Notes: a model not told the origin generated them from the sequence alone. Counted from the stretch's first letter, positions 34,490 through 46,440 are shown. The stretch is 64,000 bases of DNA from Dama dama (GCF_033118175.1 NC_083688.1:1863001-1927000); one strand, 5' to 3'. Program-made: numbers and translations.

Positions 34490-35035
34490 ACTTGGCACAT
34501 GGGAGGAATGGAAGCAACGCCATTGTCACGGGAGGACGGGGGAGCTGAGTGTGGCGGGAGGCGGCTGTGCTGAGACTTGTTGGCCCAGATAAGAATCCTG
34601 GGCTTCACTTGAAGAGCAGAAAGAAGCCTCTGAAGGGCTTTAGGGAGGGGAATGCCATTAACCCCATTTGCATTTGAAAAGATCTGGGTTCTGCCTGGAG
34701 AAGGACCAAGAGGGAGATGAGCATGGCAGAGAAGCTGGTTACCTGCCCCTCCTGTATTCCAGGTGAGAGAGTTATTGGCTGTGGAGATACAGGGAAGAGA
34801 ATGCTTTGGGATACGTCTAAGAGGACTTGGTCTCTGACTGTGTTTGGGGGAGCAGAGAAAAAGGAGATACCAGCGATGGTGCCTGGAGTATCCCTTGGAT
34901 CCCTGGTTGAAGGCAGGACTGCTCACAGAGCTAGGGAACTCGGCAGAAGAACATCCAAGGATGTAGAAATATCCCCCAGGCAAGAAGCTGCCTCCTTCAT
35001 GAAGCACCAGTCCAGACGTCCCCAGCGCTGTCTGC
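34490..35035. other. Intron with old repeat-like text
   Basis: TGAAGGGCTTTAGGGAGGGG and neighbouring text resemble the later part of the unnamed old family noted at 1488. No gene was found. Confidence 0.35.
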
Positions 35036-35400
35036 TGTATCACCTGTGTGTGTCACCTCCACGCGTCACCTAAACATATTGCGTGTGTGACTCTCGCCTG
35101 AACATGAGCACTGAGGCTGCCTAAACACGTCACCCGTGTCCCTGTCACAGCAGTACATCTTCTGCATAGCTCATCTATGTGGCCGTCACCTGTGCGTTTC
35201 CACCCGTGTGTCAACCGTGTCGTTATTATTTCGTTTTATCGCCTGGGCAGCTGCCAGCTCCATGTGTCCCTGGAGCCTGTGTCTTCGCAGAGGTGTCACC
35301 TGGGCACCTGTCACCTGCGCCTCAAGGCGCCTCTGTAACAGGAGCCCGTAAGCACCGCCTAAACACGCCACTCTGGGCGACTGTCACTCCGCAAGCCTGC
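35035..35400. repeat. Degenerate GTCACC / CCTAAACACG tandem-like region
   Basis: The motif GTCACCTGTG or close variants recurs about eight times, and CCTAAACACG or close forms appears at about 35069, 35120 and 35358. It looks like a decayed minisatellite. Confidence 0.45.
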
Positions 35401-35747
35401 CCGGCAGAGAAGCTTTTCATTTTTTTCTCAGGCTAGCTGAGTTACAAACAAAGAAAATAGTTCCCAGAGGGAAAACAGTTCCTGCTGTTTCTGCTGTCAC
35501 CATGTTCTTTTCTTCCGAGACGGGAGACAGCATCTTCCCCACCACGTGTCCCTGATGAAAAGCTCCCCATTCGTGAAGTCTTTTCATGACAAGTCGGCAG
35601 ACCAGGTTTCAGCCTCTGTTTCCTGTGGAAATGAAGATGTTTGCTTACGCTAATGGGAGGTGGGCGGCGGGCGGCAAGGAGCCATGGTTAGAGGTGCTGC
35701 CTTCCTTCATCAGGCCCCTGGATGGGGAGAGAGGCTGGGAGCCCAGG

Positions 35748-35780
35748 GGTGTGTGTGTGTGTGTGTGTGTGTGCGCGTGT
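35748..35780. repeat. GT dinucleotide tract
   Basis: GTGTGT run turning into GCGCGTGTG. Confidence 0.9.
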
Positions 35781-35799
35781 GGGCACGGAGGTGCGGGTG

Positions 35800-37280
<1,481 letters not shown>

Positions 37281-37284
37281 CCTC

Positions 37285-37335
37285 TGGGCCTCAGCTTCCC
37301 CTTCTGTAAGATGGGAGTGAGATGCAGGCCAAGGG
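37285..37335 (+). repeat. MIR SINE fragment
   Basis: GGGCCTCAGCTTCCCCTTCTG followed by TAAGATGGGAGTGAGATG is MIR core text. Confidence 0.55.
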
Positions 37336-37639
37336 GACGTTCATGGACCTCCTAACTCCAGGCCCTGTGACCTGATGAGGTCACAGGGAGGAGATGCTGA
37401 GCTGTGTGGGCCCCTTTTCCAGGTGGAAGCCAGGAGCCATGCTCTTGGAAACACCTGTGGGCAAAGGGCACAAAGTGGGGGTGGGCCCCCCAGGTGGAAC
37501 CCCCCAGGAGCATGAGACTCCAGGAGCCTCCAGGGCGGGAGAGGGGGTTGAGCCAGCATCTCAGTGACACTGCACACCCACTGCAAAGAGAATGTCCCCT
37601 CCGCGTGCTTCCCGAGGCCTTTCCCAGAACACAGACGCA

Positions 37640-37800
37640 TCGGGGGACGTTAGAAAGCGTGCTAGACTGGATGTCAGTGTTCCTGGGCTTCCACTCTGTG
37701 TCTGTGCTTCCATCTCTCCATCTGTAAAACGGGGACAAGAATACCAGTGCCTGTCTCTGGCTGGTGTGTCCCCATACCCAGCCTCAGCTTCCCAGCTTGT
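37640..37800 (+). repeat. MIR SINE fragment
   Basis: CCATCTCTCCATCTGTAAAACG and GGGACAAGAATACCAGTGCC match the forward MIR. Confidence 0.65.
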
Positions 37801-38424
37801 AAAGCACGGCCTTTCCCAAATGGCCTCAGAAGCCCCTGCCGGCACTGGTGGGCCAGCCAGGCACACTCTTGAGTTCTGGGTCAGCTCTGCGGCCGGGATT
37901 CTAGGCACATGGCCTTGACTCCAGACTGTGTGTTCCCTGATTTCCTTATCCAATGATATTTATCAGGGAAACAAAGCTTGCTATACTCGGGCCATCAGTG
38001 AAAGCATAGAGGCCCCGTGGACAGTCACTGCTTCTGGGGAAATGGAAAACCTCCAAAGGCCTGAGGCTCACTGAATCCCGCAGGAGTAGCACGTGGTGTG
38101 GTCTGGCTTCCTGGGGCCGGGCCAGGGCTGGGAGGTGACTCTGCCAGGGAAGTCTCCCCTCTTGCAGTCACCGACCCATGGAATAGCTCCTGTGTACTTC
38201 GATAAGAAATGTTCTCAGTGTCTGGCCCTGAGCTGGTCACATCAAGGAAGCCAGTGAGGAATGAAACTCTTTGTCCCATTGAGGGGCTCCCAGTCTGACA
38301 AGGGCCATATTCTCAATTGTTTATTCATCAGATATTTGTTCAGCACCTACTATGTGCCAGGCAATGGCCACACGCTTTCAATAGGAAGCATCTTTGTCCT
38401 TGGGGAATGTGAATCCTGTGCATG

Positions 38425-38706
38425 CTGTTGTTGTTAAGTCACTAAGTCGCTCACGAGACAAGCCTAAGACACAAGCATAGACAGGTAGGTGAGACGGCTG
38501 TGGGCTCATTTGCGGACTCTCAGTGTCTGACCCTTTAAGACCGCCTGGACTGTAGCCACCAAGCCCCTCCGTCCATGGGATTTCCCAGGCAAGAATATCG
38601 GAGTGTGTTGCCATTTCCTTTTCCTGGGGAGCTTCCCAACCCAGGATCAAGCTTGAGTCCCCCGCATTGGCAGGCGTATTCCTTACCACTGAGCCACCAG
38701 GGGACA
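38425..38706 (-). mobile_element. BovA SINE carrying an extra 73-bp segment
   Basis: TTGTTAAGTCACTAAGTCG (end of a BovA tail, reverse) is separated from TGTCTGACCCTTTAAGACCG by about 73 bp (38451-38523) that do not belong to the element. The rest continues normally to GAGCCACCAGGGG. Confidence 0.85.
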
Positions 38707-38829
38707 CTTAGGAGACAACTGTGGATAGTGATGTATGTTGAGAAGAAAATCATGCAGGGTTATCAGATCAAGAGTCACTACAAGTGGAGTGGTGGCCAGT
38801 TTAGAAAGGGGGCTCAGGGTAGGCTCCTG

Positions 38830-39045
38830 GAGACCATGCGCTTAAGTGATTTCCAGACCTTGCGTCAATTAGACCTCACAGCCAACCCGAGGGGAGGGAC
38901 TCATTACCCCTATGTTGCAGACACAGACATGGATAGGCACGAGAGAGCTAGCAACTTGCTTGAAGGCACACAGCAAGAATCACAAAGCCTTCCTGTGAGA
39001 TCAGGCCCCTTAGTGCCGGGGCCAGAGCCCAGGCCTCTTGACTTC
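38830..39045 (-). repeat. MIR SINE
   Basis: TTACCCCTATGTTGCAGACAC, CTAGCAACTTGCTTGAAGGC and CACACAGCAAGAATCACAAAG match the reverse MIR core. Confidence 0.6.
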
Positions 39046-39063
39046 TGGGCCAGCTGGGTTGCA

Positions 39064-39379
39064 CAGATGGAGGCAGTATAGACAGATGGAGGCAGTGTAG
39101 ACAGATGGAGACAGTGTAGATGGTCCAGCTGAGACACTGAGACAGATGGAGACAGTGTAGACAGTCCAGCCGAGGCAGTGAGATAGAAGGAGGCAGTGTA
39201 GACAGATGGAGGAAGTGAGACAGATGGAGGCAGTGTAGATGGTCCAGCTGAGACACTGTAGATGGTCCAGCTGAGGCAGTGTAGACGGTCCAGCCGAGGC
39301 AGTGAGACAGATGGAGGCAGTGTAGACAGATGGAGGCAGTGTAGACGGTCCAGTTGAGGCAGTATAGACAGTCCAGGAG
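39064..39379. repeat. Mosaic minisatellite with two unit types
   Basis: Type A is 19 bp (CAGATGGAGGCAGTGTAGA) and type B about 22-23 bp (TGGTCCAGCTGAGGCAGTG then TAGA or AGA). The order is A A A B A B A A A B B B A A B and a cut B. Both share the GAGGCAGTGTAGA half. All minus-strand frames are open, which explains the apparent Ser/Leu/Pro-rich proteins. Confidence 0.92.
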
Positions 39380-39389
39380 GCACACGGTC

Positions 39390-39965
39390 TCACCAGCTCA
39401 CCAAAGGATCCTGAGCCGGTTCCTGCCCCCGTGATTTCGGTGTCCTTCGTACAGTGAGGAGGTGGAGGGAGGTAGCCCTGCGCCTCCCCCCCAGCTCCTG
39501 CGGAGGCAGAGCGGTCTTGGGGGCCAGCCCAGGGTGCCCAGCTGGCCCGGTGCGGTGCTCCCAGCAGGCTCTGGGGGTGGGGCTTTGTGCCTCAGGGCCC
39601 CTCCCAGGGTGGGTGGCAGTCAGAGCAGGGGTGGGCAGACAGCTCGTGGGATCCGTCACTGAGCAGGAGGCTGAGCTATACCAGGAAGGACCAGAGACGG
39701 GCGGGCAAGAGATGCCACCCGCCTGTGCCCTCAGGAAGGCTCTGACCCCTGGACGTTCAGGGCTTCCCAGGTGGGGCCCGCCCTGGAATAGCCGCCTCCC
39801 CATTTCGGTTCGTCCTCTGACCATCCTCATGCTCAGAGACGGCCGTGCTTCTCACCAGTCTCTCCAGCCCCATTACCCTTGTTGGGTCAGGCTCACCGCT
39901 GCTTGCCGGGCCCACAGGACTGGATACCTTGTCCCACCCTGGCGTGTGCCTGATGGGTGACCCTC
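39390..39965. other. GC-rich intron, nothing recognised
   Basis: Open frames on both strands without recognisable domain. Confidence 0.4.
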
Positions 39966-39967
39966 CT

Positions 39968-40118
39968 GCTTCATGCACCTTTTCTTACGGAATCCTAGGG
40001 ACAGCCCTGGGAGCTGGGAGATGTTGTGACCCTTGTTATAAGAGGGGACCTAGGCTTTGGGAGGGGAAACGATTTATCTAGGGTCTTAACAGCCATCTGA
40101 GGCCAAAGCCTATGGTCT
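39968..40118 (-). repeat. MIR SINE
   Basis: CTTTTCTTACGGAATCCTAG, GACCTAGGCTTTGGGAGG and TTATCTAGGGTCTTAACAG are diverged reverse MIR. Confidence 0.55.
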
Positions 40119-40121
40119 AAA

Positions 40122-40284
40122 CTAGCGGTTCTCAAACTTGAATGAGCGTCAGAAGCGCCTGGAGGGCTTATGAAGATACAGCCCCTGATTCAGCAGAGCT
40201 GGGTAGGGCCTGGGAATCTGCATTTCTTACAAGTTCCCTGATGATGCAGGTGCCAGGACCACATTCTAGAATCTCTGGCCTAAA
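40122..40284 (+). mobile_element. MER5A hAT DNA transposon fossil
   Basis: AGCGGTTCTCAAACTTGAAT, GCGCCTGGAGGGCTTATGA, GCCTGGGAATCTGCATTTCT and ACAAGTTCCCTGATGATGC follow MER5A from its left terminal repeat. Confidence 0.9.
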
Positions 40285-40429
40285 CCTCTAAGTCTTCCAA
40301 AAATACTCATTTTGTAACATCTCTGTTGGTATCTTAATCTATACATGTATCAACAGCTACTCTTATTTATAGGCAAATGTATTTCTCCTTTCTCTTCTGA
40401 TTCTCACCTCCCCCCAGACACGGGAGAAT

Positions 40430-40625
40430 ACCCCATCTGTTCCACATACAAGATAAGAACACGCAGGTTTGGATCTGAATCCCAGATCCACCAGGTGACC
40501 TTGGATTCATTAGCCTCCCTGGGCCTCAGTCTCTCTATCTGTAAAATGGGGGTAAGGATGCCTCCTTCCTAGGGTGATTGTGAGGTTTAGATCAGAAAAG
40601 GTTTGCAAATACCTAGCCCAGCACG
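40430..40625 (+). repeat. MIR SINE
   Basis: AGGTTTGGATCTGAATCCCAG, GGGCCTCAGTCTCTCTATCTG and TGATTGTGAGGTTTAGATCAG match the forward MIR over most of its length. Confidence 0.85.
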
Positions 40626-40984
40626 AGTCGGCCAGGAGGCTCACTAGGTCTGATCTCACTGTCTTTAGCACACCGTCTGGGCCTGCCTGCTCTCAGGCAT
40701 GGATGTGGCTGCCTCCTCCTTGCCCCTGGTTTCATCCCTGGCACAGAGAAGTCTCGTCCACTATTTCTTATTCCCAGGAGCTTTAAGCCAGTCTGAGAAA
40801 TGAATGCTCACAGCTTTGTACACCGTGGTCCTTGGAGAGGGGGTCCAGTTCCTGGGTGTTGGGGCGGCCCCACTCTGTCTATCCATCCTCCTGTAGGTCA
40901 GCCTGTCCTGGGAGGAGCCAGGATACTCCCCAACTTTGAAAAGGAAAGCTACCCTTGACTAGTTTGTGTCAATTCCATGGTACT

Positions 40985-41400
40985 TCCAATAACGCCTCTC
41001 ACCTGATTCTCACACCAGTCCCTACGGGGCAGGCTCGCTAGGATCCCCAGTTCCCAGATGAGAAGCCTGAGGCTCGGGGAGAGGAGAGACCCCGCTGGGG
41101 GCTGCCCCAGCCCGGAGCAGCTCAGCTCCGAGGCTCACGAGGCCCAGAACGGCGAGGGGAAGGCTGGGAGAGACCGAGGCGCTGAGGGTGCGGCCATTTC
41201 CTGCGCGTCGTCTCCTGCGACCCAGCGGCCGCGTCAGACCACGGGGCAGAGCCCGCACTGTGCGCGCTGCGTGGGCCCGGGTGCAGAGAAGCAAGCGGCT
41301 TGCTCGGCCAAGACTGGGAGGATTGAGTGACATAATCCATAGTATAGAAGGTTCTGAGCCCAGACGCAGTCTGAGTGTTCCATAAATAGTACCTCTCTAC
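40985..41400. repeat. Two MIR fragments flanking a CpG-rich core
   Basis: CCCAGTTCCCAGATGAGAAG at 41047 is reverse MIR. GGATTGAGTGACATAATCCA to GTTCCATAAATAGTACC at 41320-41390 is the forward MIR end. Confidence 0.6.
41070..41315. promoter_or_regulatory. Intragenic CpG-island-like block
   Basis: A hand count gives about 25 CpGs in about 245 bp, including TGCGCGTCG, CAGCGGCCGCGTC and TGTGCGCGCTGCG. It is not a tandem repeat. It lies about 4.2 kb after the exon and could be an alternative promoter or enhancer; no initiator was identified. Confidence 0.45.
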
Positions 41401-41402
41401 CA

Positions 41403-41640
41403 ACTACTATAAATAAAAGAGATAAACAACAGCCCTCCTCCTGCAGGGCACAGGGAACTATATTCAGCATCTTGTAATAAACCATAACAGAAAAGAGCAG
41501 GAAATAGAATATGTATATACGCATCCATATATATACATATGTATGTCTGCATCCACAAGGGTGGCTATATGTGTGTGCATAACTGATCCACTTTTCCGCA
41601 CACCAGGAATTAACACAACGCTGTAAATCAAACCATTCCT
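41403..41640 (+). mobile_element. L1 LINE 3' end, left part
   Basis: ATAAATAAAAGAGATAAACAAC, GGGCACAGGGAACTATATTC, ATATACATATGTATGTCTGC and ACACAACGCTGTAAATCAAAC match the 3' UTR of ruminant L1. It is interrupted by two SINEs. Confidence 0.9.
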
Positions 41641-41644
41641 GGTT

Positions 41645-41767
41645 CGCGCCAAAGGTCAGCCTCTGTGCTTTCACTGCCAAGGGCCTGGGTTCAGTCCCTA
41701 GTTGAGGAACTAAGATCCCAGAAGCTGCGCAGTGTGGCCAATAATAATGATAATTTCTTAAAAAACA
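41645..41767 (+). mobile_element. CHR-type SINE within L1
   Basis: CCTGGGTTCAGTCCCTAGTTG, AGGAACTAAGATCCCAGAAG and TGGCCAATAATAATGATAA match the CHR SINE. Confidence 0.85.
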
Positions 41768-41908
41768 GTGCGTGCGTGTGTTAGTCACACGCACACTAAT
41801 CTGTCAGAATGTTTGCGACCCTGTGGACTGTAGCCCACCAGGCTCCTCTGTCCGTGAAATTCTCCAGGCAAGAATCCTGGAGTGGGTTGCCATTTCCTTC
41901 TCCGGGGC
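41768..41908 (-). mobile_element. Truncated BovA SINE within L1
   Basis: GACCCTGTGGACTGTAGCCC and AATTCTCCAGGCAAGAATCC; the tRNA head is missing. Confidence 0.93.
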
Positions 41909-41924
41909 TCCTGTAGAGGAAATG

Positions 41925-42050
41925 AGAATTGGATGCCTCAAGTCTAAGGGAGACCCCGGACTCTCCCAGTGTAAACCGACTATACTTCAATATACATAAA
42001 CACATACGTAAATAAAAATAATATCTCTCACAATAAATAGTGTTCACGTC
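41925..42050 (+). mobile_element. L1 LINE 3' end, right part
   Basis: CAGTGTAAACCGACTATACTTC then AATATACATAAACACATACG and AATAAAAATAATATC form the last bases and A-rich tail of the L1 begun at 41403. Confidence 0.75.
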
Positions 42051-42309
42051 AGTTAAAAATCAGGCACAGTTAGAAAGATTTGAATTTTGTGTCCCCCTCC
42101 TCCCCCATGACTGTCTTCTTTAGACAGGCAGGTTTCAGAAATTAAAGTCGAGTCACTGTGGCATGATGGAGGAAGATCCTGCTTTCTCACACGCACACAC
42201 ACAGTGACCTCCAGGTGAGTGGAGGTCATTGGAAGCTGGGGTCTCCTTTGGGCCACCAGGGACCCTAAGGGCCGTGGCAGCCAACAGCAGGGCAAGACAG
42301 CTCCAGTCC

Positions 42310-42790
42310 CGTCTGGGGGACCGTGGGGAGGGGGGCACGGAGGAGCTGGGCAGCGCCCACCCCCGCCCGCACGAGCCTCACGAGCGCAGCGCTGGTCCAC
42401 GGGAGAGGCGGCGTCCCCGTCTGCCGTCACCAAGACCGCGTCCGTCTGGAGCATTCTAACGCGCTGTTTCCAGAGGCCTCGGGGTGCAGATCAAAATGCA
42501 AGCGCGGCTGTAATTTCATGCCTATAACATCCCCGCTCTGTGGTGGGGAAAGACATTTGGGAGCCCCTGGGTGACACCGGGAGTTCGCGCTGCACACAGT
42601 CATTAAATGTTTTTATCCGAGCTGCAGATAAATTGTAAGCCAATTTGAAAGTTGCGTGCTGGGCCCGGGAACGCATTATACACCGTCACGGAAGGCTCGC
42701 CGAAGCTCTTCTTGGGGGTGTAGGTCACGCGGGGGAGCGTGTTCAGCCTGGGATGTTACAATCAATTAAATGTTGAAGGGCCCAGACACC
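42310..42790. promoter_or_regulatory. CpG-rich block joined to an A/T-rich unique element
   Basis: By hand about 22 CpGs lie in 42310-42510. Then CAGTCATTAAATGTTTTTATC, AGCTGCAGATAAATTGTAAG and TACAATCAATTAAATG form an A/T-rich stretch with homeodomain- and GATA-like cores. No repeat was recognised, so a deeply conserved regulatory element is plausible but unproven. Confidence 0.35.
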
Positions 42791-42984
42791 CCCACCCGCC
42801 GAAGTGAAAGAGGCTGTTCTTCTGGTTCTGCCACAAGACCGAGGCAAAGGGCTTCCAGGCCACCCTCCCGGGCAGAGCTGCCTCCGAGGGCGCCTGAACC
42901 CAGACCCAGCAATCACGGCCCCCAGCAGGCAAGCCCTCTGGGAGCGTCCCGTGGGCTGAGGATTCACCACGTGCCTCTCACGAG

Positions 42985-43130
42985 TGCCTCTCAGAGGAGG
43001 TGATGTCATCCCCCTCCTACAGATGAGGGAAAGGAGGCGCTGGGAGGTTACGGGGCTCGTCCACGTGAGTGCCAGAGCTGAGGCCCCCAGCAGGTCTGCC
43101 GAGACCAGAGCTGAGGTTCCTAATATCAGC
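42985..43130 (-). repeat. MIR SINE fragment
   Basis: CCTCCTACAGATGAGGGAAAG, GGAGGTTACGGGGCTCGTC and GTGCCAGAGCTGAGGC are reverse MIR, with CpGs gained. Confidence 0.6.
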
Positions 43131-43573
43131 TGCTCGGCTTCTCTGAGCCGCCGACCTTGGCACAAAGACTGTTGGTGACGCAAGTGCCCAGGGAGTGGGG
43201 GTGGGGGAGGGAGTGCAGGACGAAGAGCGGGGACCCTGGGGAGCCTGCCCCCCAGCGGGGAGCACCTCGCACTCAGAACCCAGTGGGGCTCTCGTTCATT
43301 CAGGGGCCCGCAGGAGTCAGGGGCGGGGAAGAGCACGCCATCAGTGCCCCCCACCCTGCCCGCTTCTCCATTCCTGCCCCCAAGCCCCCAGAAGCCATTC
43401 TCCCATCCTACTACCCAGGGCCCCTCACTACTCAGGCCCTCCGATCGGAGCACTGGACTTGGAGTGCTCCTGGGTCCAAATCCAGGTCAGTGTCCACGTG
43501 TGACATGGACAGTCCAGTACTGAAATTCCTGTTTGGTAAAAACAATGCCAAAATGTCTTCTTTAGTTCAACTA

Positions 43574-44950
43574 TATTCAGTTCAGTTCAGTTCAGTCACT
43601 GAGTTGTGTCTGACTCTTTGCGACCCCATGGACCGCAGCACGCCAGGCCTCCCTGTCCATCACCAACTCCTGGAGTTTACCCAAACTCATGTCCATTGAG
43701 TCAGTGATGCCATCCAACCATCTCATCCTCTATCGTGCCCTTCTTCTCCTGCCCCCAATCTTTCCCGCATCAGGGTCTTTTGCAATGAGTCAACTCTTCG
43801 CATGAGGTGGCCAACGTATTGGAGTTTCAGCATCAGCATCAGTCCTTCCAATGAACACCCAGGACCGATCGCCTTTAGGATGGACTGGTTGGATCTCCTT
43901 GCAGTCCAAGGGACCCTCAAGAGTCTCCTCCAACACCACAGTTCAAAAGCACCAGTTCCTCAGCGCTCAGCTTTCTTTATAGTCCAACTCTCACATCCAT
44001 ACATGACCACTGGAAAAACCACAGCCTTGACTAGACGGAGCTTTGTTGGCAAAGTAATGTCTCTGCTTTTTAATATGCTGTCTATGTTGGTCAGAGCTTT
44101 TCTTCCAAGGAGTAAGCATCTTTTAATTTCATGGCTGCAGTCACCATCCACAGTGATTTTGGAGCCCAGAAAAACAAAAGTCTGTCACTGTTTCAACTGT
44201 TTTCCCATCTATTTGCCATGAAGTGATGGGACTGGATGCCATGATCTTAGTTTTCTGAATGCTGAGTTTTAAGCCAACTTTTTCACTCTTCTCTTTCACT
44301 TTCATCAAGAGGCCCTTTAGTTCCTCTTCGCTTTCTGCCATAGGGTGGTGTCACCTGCATATCTGAGGTTATTGATATTTCTACCGGCAGTCTTGATTCC
44401 AGCTTGTGCTTCCTCCAGCCCAGTGTTTCTCATGATGTACTCTGCATAAAAGTTAAATAAGCAGGGTGACAATATACAGCCTTGATGTACTCCTTTCCCT
44501 ATTTGAACCAGTCTGTTGTTCCATGTCCAGTTCTAACTGTTGCTTCCTGACCTGCATACAGGTTTCTCAAGAGGCAGCTCAGGTGGTCTGGTATTCCCAT
44601 CTCTTTCAGAAGTTTCCACACTTTGTTGTGATCCACACAAAGACTTTGGCATAGTCAATAAAGCAGAAGTAAATGTTTTTCTGGAACTCTCTTGCTTTTT
44701 TGATGATCCAATGGTTGTCAGCAATTTGATCTCTGCTTCCTCTGCCTTTTCTAAATCCAGCTTGAACATCTGGAAGTTCACGGTTCACGTACTATTGAAG
44801 CCTGGCTTGGAGAATTTTGAGCATTACTTTACTAGTGTGAGATGAGTGCAACTGTGTGGTAGTTTGAGCATTCTTTGGCATTGCCTTTCTTTGGGACTGG
44901 GATGAAAACTGACCTTTTCCAGTCCTGGTATATTAGAAGGTGATTTGGCT
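43574..44950 (-). mobile_element. BovB (RTE) LINE, 5'-truncated, with reverse transcriptase remnant
   Basis: The copy is reversed, its 3' end marked by TTCAG pentamers at 43577. Sequence follows the BovB 3' UTR and then the reverse transcriptase part of the ORF. Minus-strand frames give pieces such as AGFRKGRGSRDQIADNHWII (44710-44770) and CFIDYAKVF (near 44640), the RT fingers and palm. The frame is broken into several pieces by stops and small deletions (for example near 44650 and 44345), so it is dead. BovB is known for horizontal spread between reptiles and ruminants. Confidence 0.96.
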
Positions 44951-44979
44951 GTCCATACAGACAGACATTTTAAATCTCA

Positions 44980-45300
44980 AGTCTTCATTCATTCATTTAT
45001 TTACTAAATATTTGTTGACACCGGGTACATTCCAGGCGCTATCGGATGTATGGGAACTCAGCTTCGGCAGTTGGACGGACAAAATCCCAAGTCCTCTAGG
45101 AACAGACAGTGCAGGGAGGGAGGCAGACCCGAGCAAGCAGACAGCCAGGACTGCGATGCCTGAGAGGGCAGGTCAAGCAGAGCAGAGGGAAGCGGGGTTG
45201 TTCTAAACAGAGTGAACAGCAAGGCCTCTCTGAGAAGCTGAGGCGATGACTCTCCAAGAAGGTGAGGCCTGAGCCATGTGGGTTTCATGCCTTCATGCAA
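44980..45300 (+). repeat. Ancient interspersed repeat, unnamed here
   Basis: TTCATTCATTCATTTATTTAC, AATATTTGTTGACACCGGG and AACAGCAAGGCCTCTCTGAG share the order seen at 58434. Confidence 0.5.
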
Positions 45301-45868
45301 CCAATTCTACAACCACTTACTTACTCAGCATCTCCCCGGTGCCAAGCATAGTTCTAGGCAATGAAGACACATCTCATGGAGGGAGGCAGCTCATGGCGCA
45401 GATGTAGAAGCAAGGCTTGGGGACGTTGCTGAGTCCCCAGGGCTGCCGGTAACACATGATCCTAACCTGGGTGGCTGCAAACAGCAAGAATGTATCCTCT
45501 CGCAGTTCTGGAGGCCCTAAGTCCAAGATCAAGGTGTAGGCAGGGCTGTGGTCCCTCTGACAGCTCCAGGGAAGGGTCCTCGCGTGCCTGTTCCAGCTGC
45601 TGGTGGCTGCCAGCAATTCTCAGCATCCTTGGCTTGTCAGCTCCCATGTCTGCCTCCATCCTCACCTGGCGTCTTCCCTCTGAACCTCTGTGTCTCTGGG
45701 TCCCAACTTCCCTCTTCTTATAAGGACACAAGGTGTTGGATGAGGAACCACCCTCATCTATTATGACCTCATTTTAACTTGGTTACATCTGCAAAGATCC
45801 TATTTTGCAATAAGGTCCGATTCACAAGTCCTGGGGAGTAAGGACTACAGCACGGCTTTTGTGAACGG

Positions 45869-46076
45869 GAGACAGTGTTAGTTACTCAGTTGTGTCTGAC
45901 TCTTTGTGACCCCATGGACTATAGCCTGCCAGGTTCCTCTGTCCGTGGGATTCACTAGGCAAAAATACTGGAATGGGTTATTCTCTTCTCCAAGGGATCT
46001 TTCCGACCCAGGGGTCTAACCAGGGTCTCCTGCATTGCAGGAGGATTCTTTACCGTCTGAGTCACCAGGGAAGCCT
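45869..46076 (-). mobile_element. Bov-tA/BovA SINE
   Basis: GTTGTGTCTGACTCTTTGTG, CATGGACTATAGCCTGCCAG and the reverse head ending GAGTCACCAGGGAAGCC. Confidence 0.95.
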
Positions 46077-46083
46077 TATCTTT

Positions 46084-46103
46084 TGGGCGGGGGGCGGGGG
46101 GGA
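46084..46103 (+). other. G-run, potential G-quadruplex
   Basis: GGGCGGGGGGCGGGGGGGAG just after the SINE satisfies a G-quadruplex pattern. Confidence 0.5.
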
Positions 46104-46209
46104 GACACACTTAAACCCGAAACAGTATCTGAGCCAGGAGGGAGAAGAACAGATTCACTTGTCTGATTTCAAAGCCGGAACTCTGGGCTCTCAACTTCGT
46201 GAGTCACTG

Positions 46210-46440
46210 TTCATGGTGTGTTTGCTCACCTGCCAGGCACTGTGCTCAGCTTTTCACAAGTTAATTTACTGAACAGGCACGAAAGCTCTGGAAGGCAGGT
46301 ACTGCCGCTTCCCTTTTGGCAGGTGAAGAAGCTGAGAGGTTATACCACTCACCCAGGCCACCAAGCCCGCTAGTGCCAGAGCTGGGGTAAGTGTATCCCA
46401 GACTCTTAACTCCACTCTACTGGCAGGCACAGAGTATTGA
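46210..46440 (-). repeat. MIR SINE
   Basis: CTGCCAGGCACTGTGCTCAG, GGCAGGTGAAGAAGCTGAG and GTGCCAGAGCTGGGGTAAGT match reverse MIR. Confidence 0.75.

Noticed and set aside
38910..39393. Ser/Leu/Pro-rich repeat proteins on the - strand
   Set aside because: Produced by the mosaic minisatellite, whose units lack stops in three minus-strand frames.
41515..41580. ATATATACATATGTATG as a separate satellite
   Set aside because: This A/T-rich text is part of the normal L1 3' UTR in ruminants.
43960..44788. Reverse transcriptase reading as an active gene
   Set aside because: The frame is split by stops and small deletions and is 5'-truncated; it is a dead BovB copy.
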